From Butyricicoccus sp. (lineage in GTDB: Bacteria > Bacillota > Clostridia > Oscillospirales > Butyricicoccaceae): DNA of 15,396 bases. This document shows, in pieces, positions 1 through 7,100 of this stretch. The notes under the pieces were generated by a model. That model was not told where the DNA came from, made no database searches, and worked only from the letters and a program-made list of their open reading frames with translations. The stretch lies in assembly GCA_020025885.1 (NCBI GenBank), contig JAHHRJ010000044.1, positions 1-15,396 of the forward strand, written 5' to 3'. The translations under genes and the position numbers were made by a program. The number at the start of each line of letters is the position of its first letter. The first letter of the stretch is position 1.

Positions 1-5
1 AGATA

Positions 6-51
6 GACCCTTATAGGGTCTGTTCAAACCACCCGTTCAACGGGTGGTTTT
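6..51 (+). terminator. Tandem hairpins ending an upstream unit
   Basis: Two adjacent hairpins are visible. The first, at 6-20, pairs GACCCT with AGGGTC around a 3-base loop. The second, at 26-50, pairs AAACCACCCG with CGGGTGGTTT around loop TTCAA. The second is followed by only a short T run, so it is a modest rho-independent terminator for a gene lying left of the window. Which strand it serves cannot be decided from the window. Confidence 0.55.
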
Positions 52-136
52 GATTCAGAAGAAAAGTGGGTCTTGTCAAAATTACAGGTATGCAAATGCA
101 GGATTTCGGAAAAAATTCAGATAAACCGCTTTTTAT

Positions 137-166
137 TTGACTTAAATAGGTTTGCTGGTATATAAT
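137..166 (+). promoter_or_regulatory. Sigma-A type promoter of the topoisomerase operon
   Basis: A -35 box TTGACT (137-142) and a perfect -10 box TATAAT (161-166) are separated by 18 bases. They would start transcription near 173 and give a leader of about 30 bases before the parE-like start at 202. No riboswitch or attenuator fits in that leader. Confidence 0.75.
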
Positions 167-201
167 AGAACCAATTGTGAATCAAACAGGAGTTGTGTTT
201 T

Positions 202-2196
202 ATGGCGAAACCAAGTAACCAATATGGAAACGACAGTATTTCCTCCCTCAAAGGTGCAGATCGCGTTCGGAAGCGCCCGGGCGTTATTTTTGGTTCTGAT
301 GGGATAGAGGGCTGTGAACATTCTGTCTTTGAAATTTTATCCAACTCGATTGATGAAGCGCGTGAAGGGCATGGCAGCCGCATTACGGTGACACGCTATG
401 CGGATGGCTCGATCGAAGTCGAGGATATGGGACGCGGTATCCCGATCGAGTTTAACCCCGGTGAGCAACGCTATAACTGGGAATTGGTATTTTGTGAACT
501 ATATGCTGGTGGTAAGTACAAAAACAATGAGGGTGAGAACTATGAGTTTTCTCTCGGTCTCAACGGTCTGGGTACCTGTGCAACACAGTATTCCTCAGAA
601 TATATGGACGTAACCGTTTGGCGTGACGGTTTTTCATACAGCCTGCATTTTGAAAAGGGCGAAAACAAAACTGATGCGCCAGAAGGTTTTATCAAGACAC
701 CTTGCAAGACCAAAAAGACAGGTACGCGCATTCACTGGCGTCCAGATTTGGAAGTGTTCACGGATATCAATATTCCGCTGGAATACTATGCAGATGTGCT
801 CAAGCGTCAGGCGGTTGTCAATGCTGGTCTGGTGTTTGTACTGCGCGATCAGAATGGAAGTCAGTTCGATACCACAGAATTTTGCTATAAAAATGGCATT
901 GTGGACTATGTAAGTGAACTTGCAGGAGAGCAGTCACTGACTAGCGTACAATTCTATCAGACCGAACGCCGCGGACGCGATCGCGCAGATAAGGATGAAT
1001 ATCGCGTGAAGCTATCCTGTGCATTCTGCTTCTCGCGTGAAAATGCACGCACAGAGTATTACCACAACTCTTCTTGGCTGGAATACGGCGGTGCACCAGA
1101 TAAGGCGGTGCGTTCGGCATTTGTCTCTGCAATCGATGCATATCTCAAACAGCAGAATAAGTACCAGAAGAACGAGAGTAAGGTAACGTTCCAGGATATT
1201 GCAGATGCGCTGGTGCTCGTGACCAACTGTTTCTCAACACAGACTTCTTATGAAAACCAGACCAAAAAGGCGATCACCAACCGCTTTATCCAGGAAGCAA
1301 CAACCGAGTTCTTAAAGGAAAATCTGGAGATTTACTTCATTGAAAATAAGGATGAAGCGGATAAAATCGCCGATCAGGTGCTCATCAACAAGCGCAGCCG
1401 TGAACAGGCAGAGCGTGCACGCCTCAATATCAAGAAGAAGCTGTCAGGCAATCTGGATGTTTCCAACCGTGTACAAAAGTTTGTGGACTGCCGCACAAAG
1501 GATGTGTCCAGACGAGAGCTGTACATCGTGGAGGGTGACTCTGCACTGGGTTCCTGTAAGCAGGGACGTGACTCGGAATTTCAGGCGATCATGCCCGTGC
1601 GTGGTAAGATTTTAAACTGTCTGAAAGCAGAATATGATAAGATATTCAAAAATGATATCATTACCGATCTGATTCGTGTACTGGGGTGCGGCGTGGAAGT
1701 ACGCACCAAGGCAAACCGTGATCTCTCGGGATTTGATTTGGACAGCCTGCGGTGGAACAAGGTCATCATCTGTACCGATGCCGATGTGGATGGATTCCAA
1801 ATTCGAACCTTGATTTTAACTATGATCTATCGCCTGATGCCGACACTCATTGAGCAGGGATTTATTTATATTGCGGAATCTCCACTTTATGAAATTACCT
1901 ATAAGGACAAGACCTATTTTGCATTCGATGATGCAGAAAAGGCAGCTGTGCTCAAAAAGTTAAATGGCAAGAAGGTAAATATTCAGCGCTCCAAGGGTCT
2001 GGGTGAGAACGAAGCAGATATGATGTGGGAAACAACTATGAATCCTGCCTCGCGCCGTCTCATCCGTGTGACACCAGAGGACGCACAGGCAACCGCGGAT
2101 ATGTTTGATCTGCTGTTGGGTGATAATCTCGCTGGACGCAAGGAATATATTGCAGAAAATGGCGCCCAGTATCTGGATTTCGCGGATATTTCATAA
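202..2196 (+). CDS. parE: Type IIA topoisomerase ATPase subunit (ParE/GyrB-like)
   Basis: This is the 664-residue ATP-binding and TOPRIM subunit of a type IIA topoisomerase, which with the next gene would relax or decatenate DNA. The GHKL ATPase part shows E44 and N48 in FEILSNSIDEA, the EDMGRGIP motif with D75, and GLNGLG at 119-124. The ATP-contacting QTKK lies at 353-356. The TOPRIM part has EGDSALG from E444, and DADVDG at 526-531, whose acidic residues bind Mg2+. QRSKGLGE at 595-602 is the usual C-terminal signature. I chose ATG 202 over TTG 193 because AGGAG at 188-192 is correctly spaced only for 202. It shares an operon with the parC-like gene 15 bases downstream. The sequence departs from classical GyrB at several motif positions, which fits the second, divergent topoisomerase set of Clostridia rather than the main gyrase. 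Confidence 0.93.
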   Translation: MAKPSNQYGNDSISSLKGADRVRKRPGVIFGSDGIEGCEHSVFEILSNSIDEAREGHGSRITVTRYADGSIEVEDMGRGIPIEFNPGEQRYNWELVFCELYAGGKYKNNEGENYEFSLGLNGLGTCATQYSSEYMDVTVWRDGFSYSLHFEKGENKTDAPEGFIKTPCKTKKTGTRIHWRPDLEVFTDINIPLEYYADVLKRQAVVNAGLVFVLRDQNGSQFDTTEFCYKNGIVDYVSELAGEQSLTSVQFYQTERRGRDRADKDEYRVKLSCAFCFSRENARTEYYHNSSWLEYGGAPDKAVRSAFVSAIDAYLKQQNKYQKNESKVTFQDIADALVLVTNCFSTQTSYENQTKKAITNRFIQEATTEFLKENLEIYFIENKDEADKIADQVLINKRSREQAERARLNIKKKLSGNLDVSNRVQKFVDCRTKDVSRRELYIVEGDSALGSCKQGRDSEFQAIMPVRGKILNCLKAEYDKIFKNDIITDLIRVLGCGVEVRTKANRDLSGFDLDSLRWNKVIICTDADVDGFQIRTLILTMIYRLMPTLIEQGFIYIAESPLYEITYKDKTYFAFDDAEKAAVLKKLNGKKVNIQRSKGLGENEADMMWETTMNPASRRLIRVTPEDAQATADMFDLLLGDNLAGRKEYIAENGAQYLDFADIS

Positions 2197-2211
2197 AGGA
2201 GGCCGCTATCT

Positions 2212-4428
2212 GTGGCGAAGAAAAAAGAAATCGATTCCAAGCGTCCGGTGCAGCCGCCGCTGGAACCAACCGAGCAGTCCATTACGGAAACACTGCGCGT
2301 CAACTACATGCCATACGCAATGAGCGTTATTGTATCACGCGCCATTCCAGAGATCGATGGATTTAAGCCATCGCACCGAAAACTGCTCTATACCATGTAT
2401 AAAAAAGGGCTTTTAAACGGAAATCGGACCAAGTCTGCAAATATTGTGGGCGAAACGATGAAGCTCAATCCCCACGGCGATCAGGCGATCTATGACACGA
2501 TGGTGCGTCTGACGCGCGGAAATGAGTCGCTGCTCACACCGTTTGTGGATTCCAAGGGTAACTTTGGTAAGGTATATTCCCGCGATATGGCATATGCGGC
2601 ACCACGTTATACCGAGGCAAAGCTGGATGCATTCTGCATTGAATTGTTCCGAGATATTGATTGCGATGCAGTAGACCTTGTGGACAACTATGACGGCTCC
2701 ATGAAAGAGCCAACACTCATGCCAACTACATTCCCGAATATTTTGGTTTCTGCCAATACGGGCATTGCAGTTGGTATGGCGTCCTCATTCTGTGGATTTA
2801 ATCTGCATGAGGTTTGCCGCACAGCCATCGCGTGCATCAAAGACCCTGACCATGATGTGATGGAAACCATGCCCGCACCGGATTTTCCGACAGGCGGCGA
2901 GATCATTTATGATGCGGCAGAAATGCGCAAGATCTATGAGACAGGTCGCGGCTCGTTTAAGGTGCGCGGTAAGTGGCAGTATCTGAAAAAGGAAAACCTG
3001 ATCGAAATTACAGAAATTCCATATACAACGACCATTGAAGCAATCATTGATAAGGTTGCGGAACTCGTCAAGGCGGGTAAAATCCGCGAAATTTCAGATA
3101 TTCGTGATGAATCGGATTTGGGCGGTCTGAAAATTGCGATCGACTTAAAGCGCGGCACAGATCCGGACAAGCTCATGGATCGCCTGTTCCGTATGACACC
3201 GCTCATGGACTCTTGTTCCTGTAACTTCAATGTGCTGATTGAAGGTATGCCGCGCGTACTGGGTGTGCGTGCACTTCTCGACGAGTGGACCGCATGGCGA
3301 ATCGGCTGTGTGCGCCGCCGTGTCTATTTTGACTTGGACAAGAAGAAGCAAAAGCTGCACTTGCTCGAAGGACTGAAAAAGATTCTGCTGGATATTGACC
3401 ACGCCATTAAGATCATTCGAGAAACGGAGGAGGATGCCGAAGTTGTACCCAACTTGATGATTGGATTTGGTGTGGATGAAGCACAGGCGGAGTTTATTGC
3501 AGAAATCAAGCTCCGTCACATCAACAAGGAATATATCTTAAAGCGTACCCAAGAAACGGATGCGCTGGCGGCAGAGATTGAAAAGCTGGAAGCGATCGTC
3601 AGCAGCCAGACCAAGATCCGCAATATCATTGTCAAGGAACTAGAAGCAGTTATCAAGAAATATCCTGCGCCGCGTCATTCTGAGATCGTGAATGTAAATG
3701 CGGTCAAATCCTTTGATGAAACAGATCATATCGAGGATTACCCTGTGCTCATCTTCATGACACAGGAGGGATACTTTAAGAAGATTACCCCTGCTTCTTG
3801 GCGTATGTCTGCTGAGCATAAGCTCAAAGACGGAGACAAGGTGGTATGGGACTGTGAGACCACAAACAAGGCAGAGATCATCTTCTTTACCAATCAGCAT
3901 CAGGCATATAAGGCACATCTGCATGATTTCGATGACTGCAAGGCGTCAGTGCTCGGTGATTATCTGCCAGCAAAGCTCGATATGAATGAGGGAGAAGTTC
4001 CTGTGTTTGCATTACTGCCCGACTACAAGAGTAGTATGGTGGTGGTATTTGAAAACGGTAAGACGGCAAGATTCTCGCTCGAGAGCTTCGAAACCAAGAC
4101 CAACCGCCGCCGGTTGACGGCAGCTTATTCGGATAAATCGCCAGCGGTTGCATTTTTCTATCCGGTAGAAGATGACACCGAGATCGTCATGTACTCCACT
4201 GCAAACCGTGCAATGACGTTCCGCGTCGGGATGCTGGATGTCAAGGCGACACGCGCAACGCAGGGTGTGCAGGCAATGGTGCTGCGTGCCAAGCATACGG
4301 TAACACGGGCAGTACGTGCACAAGAAGCAGACCTCAGTGACCCAAAGCGGTATTTGACACGCACAATCCCATCCATTGGCGCGATCCTTAAGGACGAAGA
4401 TCTGCCCAATCCACAAATTACACTATAA
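2212..4428 (+). CDS. parC: Type IIA topoisomerase cleavage subunit (ParC/GyrA-like)
   Basis: This is the 738-residue DNA cleavage and religation subunit, partner of the preceding ATPase subunit. The catalytic tyrosine is Y133 in PRYTEAKL, preceded by the conserved R132. The winged-helix region carries HGD at 88-90, and the large segment up to about residue 490 is the breakage-reunion and coiled-coil domain. About 500-738 should form the beta-pinwheel DNA-wrapping domain; no canonical GyrA box is visible, which favours topoisomerase IV over gyrase. The start is GTG 2212, supported by AAAGGAGG at 2195-2202, which overlaps the preceding stop, so translation is probably coupled. The position that is serine in the quinolone-resistance region of classical enzymes (E. 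coli GyrA S83) is Q91 here, while the partner aspartate is kept as D95. Function as ParC is inferred from length and the missing box. Confidence 0.92.
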   Translation: MAKKKEIDSKRPVQPPLEPTEQSITETLRVNYMPYAMSVIVSRAIPEIDGFKPSHRKLLYTMYKKGLLNGNRTKSANIVGETMKLNPHGDQAIYDTMVRLTRGNESLLTPFVDSKGNFGKVYSRDMAYAAPRYTEAKLDAFCIELFRDIDCDAVDLVDNYDGSMKEPTLMPTTFPNILVSANTGIAVGMASSFCGFNLHEVCRTAIACIKDPDHDVMETMPAPDFPTGGEIIYDAAEMRKIYETGRGSFKVRGKWQYLKKENLIEITEIPYTTTIEAIIDKVAELVKAGKIREISDIRDESDLGGLKIAIDLKRGTDPDKLMDRLFRMTPLMDSCSCNFNVLIEGMPRVLGVRALLDEWTAWRIGCVRRRVYFDLDKKKQKLHLLEGLKKILLDIDHAIKIIRETEEDAEVVPNLMIGFGVDEAQAEFIAEIKLRHINKEYILKRTQETDALAAEIEKLEAIVSSQTKIRNIIVKELEAVIKKYPAPRHSEIVNVNAVKSFDETDHIEDYPVLIFMTQEGYFKKITPASWRMSAEHKLKDGDKVVWDCETTNKAEIIFFTNQHQAYKAHLHDFDDCKASVLGDYLPAKLDMNEGEVPVFALLPDYKSSMVVVFENGKTARFSLESFETKTNRRRLTAAYSDKSPAVAFFYPVEDDTEIVMYSTANRAMTFRVGMLDVKATRATQGVQAMVLRAKHTVTRAVRAQEADLSDPKRYLTRTIPSIGAILKDEDLPNPQITL

Positions 4429-4442
4429 TATCTATATTTTAG

Positions 4443-4496
4443 ACAAAAAGAATCCCACAGTTTCTCGCGACATTCACGCGAAACCGTGGGATTTTC
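4443..4496. terminator. Bidirectional terminator between parC-like gene and sigG
   Basis: AATCCCAC at 4451-4458 pairs with GTGGGATT at 4485-4492, and the stem continues through GTTTC/GAAAC-like pairs to CGCG/CGCG. On the minus strand the hairpin is followed by a TTCTTTTTG tail, so it is strong for sigG. On the plus strand the tail is only TTTTCG, weaker but usable for the topoisomerase operon. It sits between two convergent stops. Confidence 0.8.
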
Positions 4497-4502
4497 GATA
4501 CA

Positions 4503-5273
4503 CTAAATATGCTTGCGGATGTGTGCAAGTGCACCCTTTTCTAAGCGGGAGACCTGTGCCTGTGAAATATGGATGGCAGAGGCAACTTCCATTTGAGTAC
4601 GTCCCTCAAAAAAGCGCATATGCACGATCCGTTTTTCACGCTCGGATAAAGTGCTGATCGCTTCTTTCAGCGCAATTTGGGTGAGCCAGTGCTCATCCGT
4701 ATTTTTCGGGTCACCAACCTGATCCATCACACAGAGTGCATCCCCTTCTTCGCCCCATACGGGTTCATAAAGCGAAATGGGGTCGGAAATGGCATCAAGC
4801 GCAAAGACGACTTCCTCTTTTTTCATATCAAGCGCCTTGGCGAGCTCTGTGATGGTTGGCTCTCTTTGGTGCTCTCTCAAAAAGGCTTCCTTTGCCTGAA
4901 GCGCACGGTATGCGGTGTCGCGCATAGAACGAGAAACACGAATGGCGCTGTTGTCACGTAGATAGCGGCGGATCTCACCGATAATCATGGGAACAGCATA
5001 GGTAGAAAAGCGCACATTGAGGTCACAATTAAAATTATCAATAGACTTCATCAGCCCAATACAGCCAACTTGAAAGAGGTCATCGACAGACTCGTTGCGT
5101 CCGTTGAAGCGTTGGATCACGGACAGTACCAGCTTCAAATTGCCGCGAATCAGCTTTTCACGCGCGTTTGGGTCGCCGTTATGTGATTTTCGGAGCAGCT
5201 CGGTCATTTCAGCCGCAGGAATCACGGTCAGAGAGGCGGTATTAACACCGCAAATCTCAACTTTGCTTTGCAT
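4503..5273 (-). CDS. sigG: Forespore sporulation sigma factor SigG
   Basis: This 256-residue RNA polymerase sigma-70 family factor very probably is SigG, the late forespore factor. From memory of the B. subtilis protein, diagnostic stretches are present: KVEICGV near the N-terminus, DDLFQVGCIGLMKSIDNF at 64-81 (region 2 core binding), FSTYAVPMIIGEIRRYLRD at 89-107 (region 2.3/2.4, -10 recognition), RVSRSMRD at 112-119, and the region 4 helix-turn-helix TQMEVASAIHISQAQVSRLE at 226-245. The start ATG at 5273 follows AGGAGGGA (5280-5287) at proper spacing. In Bacillus and many Clostridia sigG follows sigE and spoIIGA. Here neither is adjacent on this side: sigG is alone and convergent with the topoisomerase operon. 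A SigF-type promoter is visible upstream. SigF is the closest alternative, but the N-terminal KVEICGV favours SigG. Confidence 0.93.
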   Translation of the reverse strand: MQSKVEICGVNTASLTVIPAAEMTELLRKSHNGDPNAREKLIRGNLKLVLSVIQRFNGRNESVDDLFQVGCIGLMKSIDNFNCDLNVRFSTYAVPMIIGEIRRYLRDNSAIRVSRSMRDTAYRALQAKEAFLREHQREPTITELAKALDMKKEEVVFALDAISDPISLYEPVWGEEGDALCVMDQVGDPKNTDEHWLTQIALKEAISTLSEREKRIVHMRFFEGRTQMEVASAIHISQAQVSRLEKGALAHIRKHI

Positions 5274-5305
5274 GACTTATCCCTCCTGCCTTGTCTTGCT
5301 AAAGC

Positions 5306-5336
5306 AAGTTTGCCCACAAAGGCAGGCAAGATATAC
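5306..5336 (-). promoter_or_regulatory. Candidate SigF-type promoter of sigG
   Basis: On the minus strand, GTATA (5336-5332) is followed after exactly 16 bases by GGGCAAACTT (5315-5306). The B. subtilis SigF consensus as I recall it is GywTA, 16 bases, GgnrAnAnTw; the -35 matches fully and the -10 differs at one position. Transcription would start near 5300, giving a leader of about 27 bases containing the AGGAGGGA ribosome binding site. A small inverted repeat CTTGC/GCAAG (5295-5308) overlaps the -10. No sigma-A -10 box of comparable quality is visible nearby. Confidence 0.55.
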
Positions 5337-5401
5337 CTAAGATATATTTTGCATTTCGACCGCTTTTGTGGGTATTTGACAGGAGAAATGTGTTAAGAAG
5401 A

Positions 5402-5490
5402 GCCTGTCCAAAAAGTCCTTTCTCCGGTTTGTTTTGGAGCGGAGCGACTCTGAATTTTCAAAATCCAAGAACATATACCTTAGATTTTGC
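5402..5490 (+). repeat. Dispersed repeat, copy 1
   Basis: This shares its order of blocks with 10332-10420: GCCTGTCCAAAAAGTC, then GGAGCGGAGCGACT, then AATTTTCAAAATCCAAG, then a hairpin arm ending ATTTTGC. By eye about three quarters of positions agree. The hairpin arms AAAATCCAAG (5460-5469) and CTTAGATTTT (5479-5488) carry one mismatch here, while they are perfect in the other copy. Confidence 0.7.
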
Positions 5491-5582
5491 TCTCGACCCG
5501 CGTAAACGTGCGCGAAACCGGGGGTATCAGAGCCAGTTTCTACCGAAACTGACTATGTATCCAAGGGGACTGGGTTCCCCTG

Positions 5583-5612
5583 AAAAGCCTGCCGAATTTC
5601 TTCGACAGGCTT
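5583..5612 (-). terminator. Terminator of the deacetylase-like gene
   Basis: On the minus strand a 12-bp stem (AAGCCTGTCGAA with TTCGGCAGGCTT, one G-U pair) closes a 4-base loop and runs into TTTT. It lies directly after the stop at 5616. Its first arm doubles as the right inverted end of the repeat-bearing segment. Confidence 0.75.
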
Positions 5613-5615
5613 AGG

Positions 5616-6788
5616 TTAAGTCAAATGATTCATCGGTACACGTGTCAACGTGATTTTTCCAACAGGAATGCTGTATGTATCAAGTTGTGCTGCAACGAGG
5701 GCAGTCGTGCGTGCAGACGATTTATAGTGTCCCATGCGAATCACGGTGGGGTCAGTGGTCTGTCCCAGTGCAGTCATGACGATCTGCGCCGCATTTTGGG
5801 CGTCGTAAGAGTGGTCATGGCTGTCAAGGTCGGTATCCCAAAGCCGATAGCCTGCTTGCATGAGTCCGTCACGCTGGACAGTACTCAGGTGTTCACTGCC
5901 GTTGGAGATACTCAATAGCCGGCTGACTGTGCCTGTGGCGTGAAATAGTACATCGTTCGCCGCACGCAGTTTGCTGCTCATATCTTGCGCCGAAGAGAGT
6001 AGGGTAAAGCCGACCGTGTGACCGCGCCCGATGATCTGGCGGAGCAGATCTTCGTTGAGCACAGTGCCATCTGCGGGAATAAAGAAGGTTGCTTTATGAC
6101 CAGCTGTCTCCAGCGCATCCAAAATGGCTGGTGTATGTGCATCCGGTGTGCCAAAGTAGCTGAAATAAACAATGCTTGGCTTGCGGGCTGGAACTTCTGG
6201 TGTGTTTGGAGCGCCTGTGGTGGGCGGTGTTGCAGTTCCTCCCTGCGGTGCAGCGGTGCTGCTGCTAGATGGATTGTTATATGCATCGAGCATATTGCGA
6301 ATGGTAGCTGTGGAGGAGGACACAAAGGCAGAGTCTGACATAGAGGCAGAACTATTGCAAATACGCAGGATGGGAGCCGCGGCAGAAATATTGGAATAAG
6401 TCAGATTAAATTTGCCGCAGACGAGCTTCACAGGAACATAAATCGTACTGTTAATCCAGTAGGCAGGTGTGCCGTAGCTATTCATAGTTTGATCATAGAC
6501 CGTACCATGGCTTAAATCAAAGCGAAGGGTAGTAGATCCGCTGGACATTGTCAGCGTTTGGTCGGCGCTGTTATATGTGCCCGAAATACCCAATGTGCCG
6601 GAGAATACAGAGTAGGGAACGTATTGTGTGCCGCCGCGCCGTTCCGGCATCGTTGATGCGGACAGCGGCAAAAAAGAATCATTGATTGCGGTGAGGGTGA
6701 CTGATGCGGCAGCTGAGCTGGTGGTAATGCCAACGAGCAGAGCAGCGCACAATACAAGAGAAAGCAAATGTTTGAGGGTTTGCTTCAT
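5616..6788 (-). CDS. Exported polysaccharide deacetylase-like protein, probably non-catalytic
   Basis: This is a 390-residue exported protein. Residues 1-28 are a signal peptide (MKQTLKHLLSLVLCAALLVG, then an SSAAA region). About 35-145 resembles the copper-amine-oxidase-N-like stalk domain common in clostridial surface proteins (VPYSVF, INSTIYVPVKLV). A Ser/Thr/Pro-rich linker spans about 172-203. Residues 205-382 follow the NodB polysaccharide deacetylase fold, with TPAILDALETAGHKATFFIP at 219-238 and GHTVGF at 256-261. The catalytic TFDDG motif is replaced by FSYFG (209-213), and the metal-binding histidines expected after GH are T262 and S266. Deacetylase activity is therefore unlikely, and a wall-binding or structural role is inferred. 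The start at 6788 follows AGGAGG (6798-6803) with 9 bases between. A 95-residue upstream extension is rejected. It is co-directional with sigG but separated by the repeat segment and a terminator. Confidence 0.82.
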   Translation of the reverse strand: MKQTLKHLLSLVLCAALLVGITTSSAAASVTLTAINDSFLPLSASTMPERRGGTQYVPYSVFSGTLGISGTYNSADQTLTMSSGSTTLRFDLSHGTVYDQTMNSYGTPAYWINSTIYVPVKLVCGKFNLTYSNISAAAPILRICNSSASMSDSAFVSSSTATIRNMLDAYNNPSSSSTAAPQGGTATPPTTGAPNTPEVPARKPSIVYFSYFGTPDAHTPAILDALETAGHKATFFIPADGTVLNEDLLRQIIGRGHTVGFTLLSSAQDMSSKLRAANDVLFHATGTVSRLLSISNGSEHLSTVQRDGLMQAGYRLWDTDLDSHDHSYDAQNAAQIVMTALGQTTDPTVIRMGHYKSSARTTALVAAQLDTYSIPVGKITLTRVPMNHLT

Positions 6789-6833
6789 ATGCTGCATCCT
6801 CCTTTTCAAACAAATAAAAATTATATCAATTTT

Positions 6834-6865
6834 ATTATAGCATACAAACACGCAGTTTCGTATAC
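6834..6865 (-). promoter_or_regulatory. Promoter region of the deacetylase-like gene
   Basis: The minus strand reads TGCTATAAT (6842-6834), a good extended -10 for sigma-A that would start near 6827, about 39 bases before the ATG. No -35 box is well spaced. The same place also reads GTATA (6865-6861), 16 bases, TATGCTA (6844-6838), which partly resembles a SigG promoter (GHATR and CATnHTA, usually 17-18 bases apart). The two readings overlap and cannot be separated by eye. Confidence 0.5.
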
Positions 6866-7025
6866 AAAAAGCAGAAAATTCAGTGTTTTCATAAATGTGG
6901 AAGACAAAGAAAACTCTCCACAGATTGTGTATATGTGTCCATGAAAAAATGAACAGGCGAATCAGAATTTTCAAATTACATTTCAGGATTTTCTCACAAA
7001 AAAATGGAATAAAAAGGAAAAATAC
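6866..7025. other. AT-rich spacer between divergent promoters
   Basis: The gap between the two divergent starts runs from 6789 to 7100. Besides the two promoters, the middle is AT-rich with runs of A and no hairpin, coding region or recognisable regulatory site. I see no T-box or leader-peptide structure upstream of the aminotransferase. Confidence 0.6.
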
Positions 7026-7054
7026 TTGAAAATGCAAAAAGAAAGGGATAAAAT
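7026..7054 (+). promoter_or_regulatory. Sigma-A type promoter of the aminotransferase gene
   Basis: TTGAAA (7026-7031), a 17-base spacer and TAAAAT (7049-7054) form a reasonable sigma-A promoter. The leader would be about 40 bases. A second -10-like TATAAT at 7058-7063 lacks a well-spaced -35. Confidence 0.55.
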
Positions 7055-7100
7055 AAATATAATACTTTCGCATAGTTTAACAGAAAAGAGTGAAAATATT

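Larger units (their letters stand above)
5398..5614. repeat. Candidate TIR-bounded intergenic element containing dispersed repeat copy 1
   Basis: The left end, AGAGCCTGTCCAAAAAG from about 5398, is an imperfect inverted copy of the right end, which on the minus strand reads CTAAGCCTGTCGAAGAA from 5614. The segment is flanked by the 6-base direct repeat GTTAAG at 5392-5397 and 5615-5620, which could be a target-site duplication. The first 90 bases (5402-5490) are closely related to 10332-10420. The rest contains hairpins CAGTTTC/GAAACTG (5534-5551) and GGGGA/TCCCC (5565-5580). No credible coding region is present. Whether this is one mobile unit or a repeat next to a terminator is not settled. 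Confidence 0.45.

Noticed and set aside
193..201. TTG start for the parE-like gene
   Set aside because: It directly abuts the AGGAG sequence, leaving no spacing; ATG 202 is properly spaced.
117..383. 88-codon minus-strand open frame overlapping the parE-like start
   Set aside because: It is a shadow of the parE-like gene with no ribosome binding site and no recognisable domain.
5491..5582. Structured non-coding RNA or riboswitch in the sigG/deacetylase gap
   Set aside because: Three short hairpins are present, but there is no recognisable RNA family, no promoter for it and no downstream gene in the right orientation.
6789..7073. 95-residue N-terminal extension of the deacetylase-like protein
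   Set aside because: It would bury the signal peptide, is AT-rich Phe/Ile-heavy translation of intergenic DNA, and a perfect ribosome binding site stands just before the inner ATG at 6788.
7026..7100. Upstream TTG start for the aminotransferase
   Set aside because: This TTG is part of the -35 box; family similarity starts at the ATG at 7101.
7055..7100. T-box or leader-peptide attenuator before ilvE
   Set aside because: The leader is only about 40 bases and shows neither the conserved T-box sequence nor a terminator hairpin.
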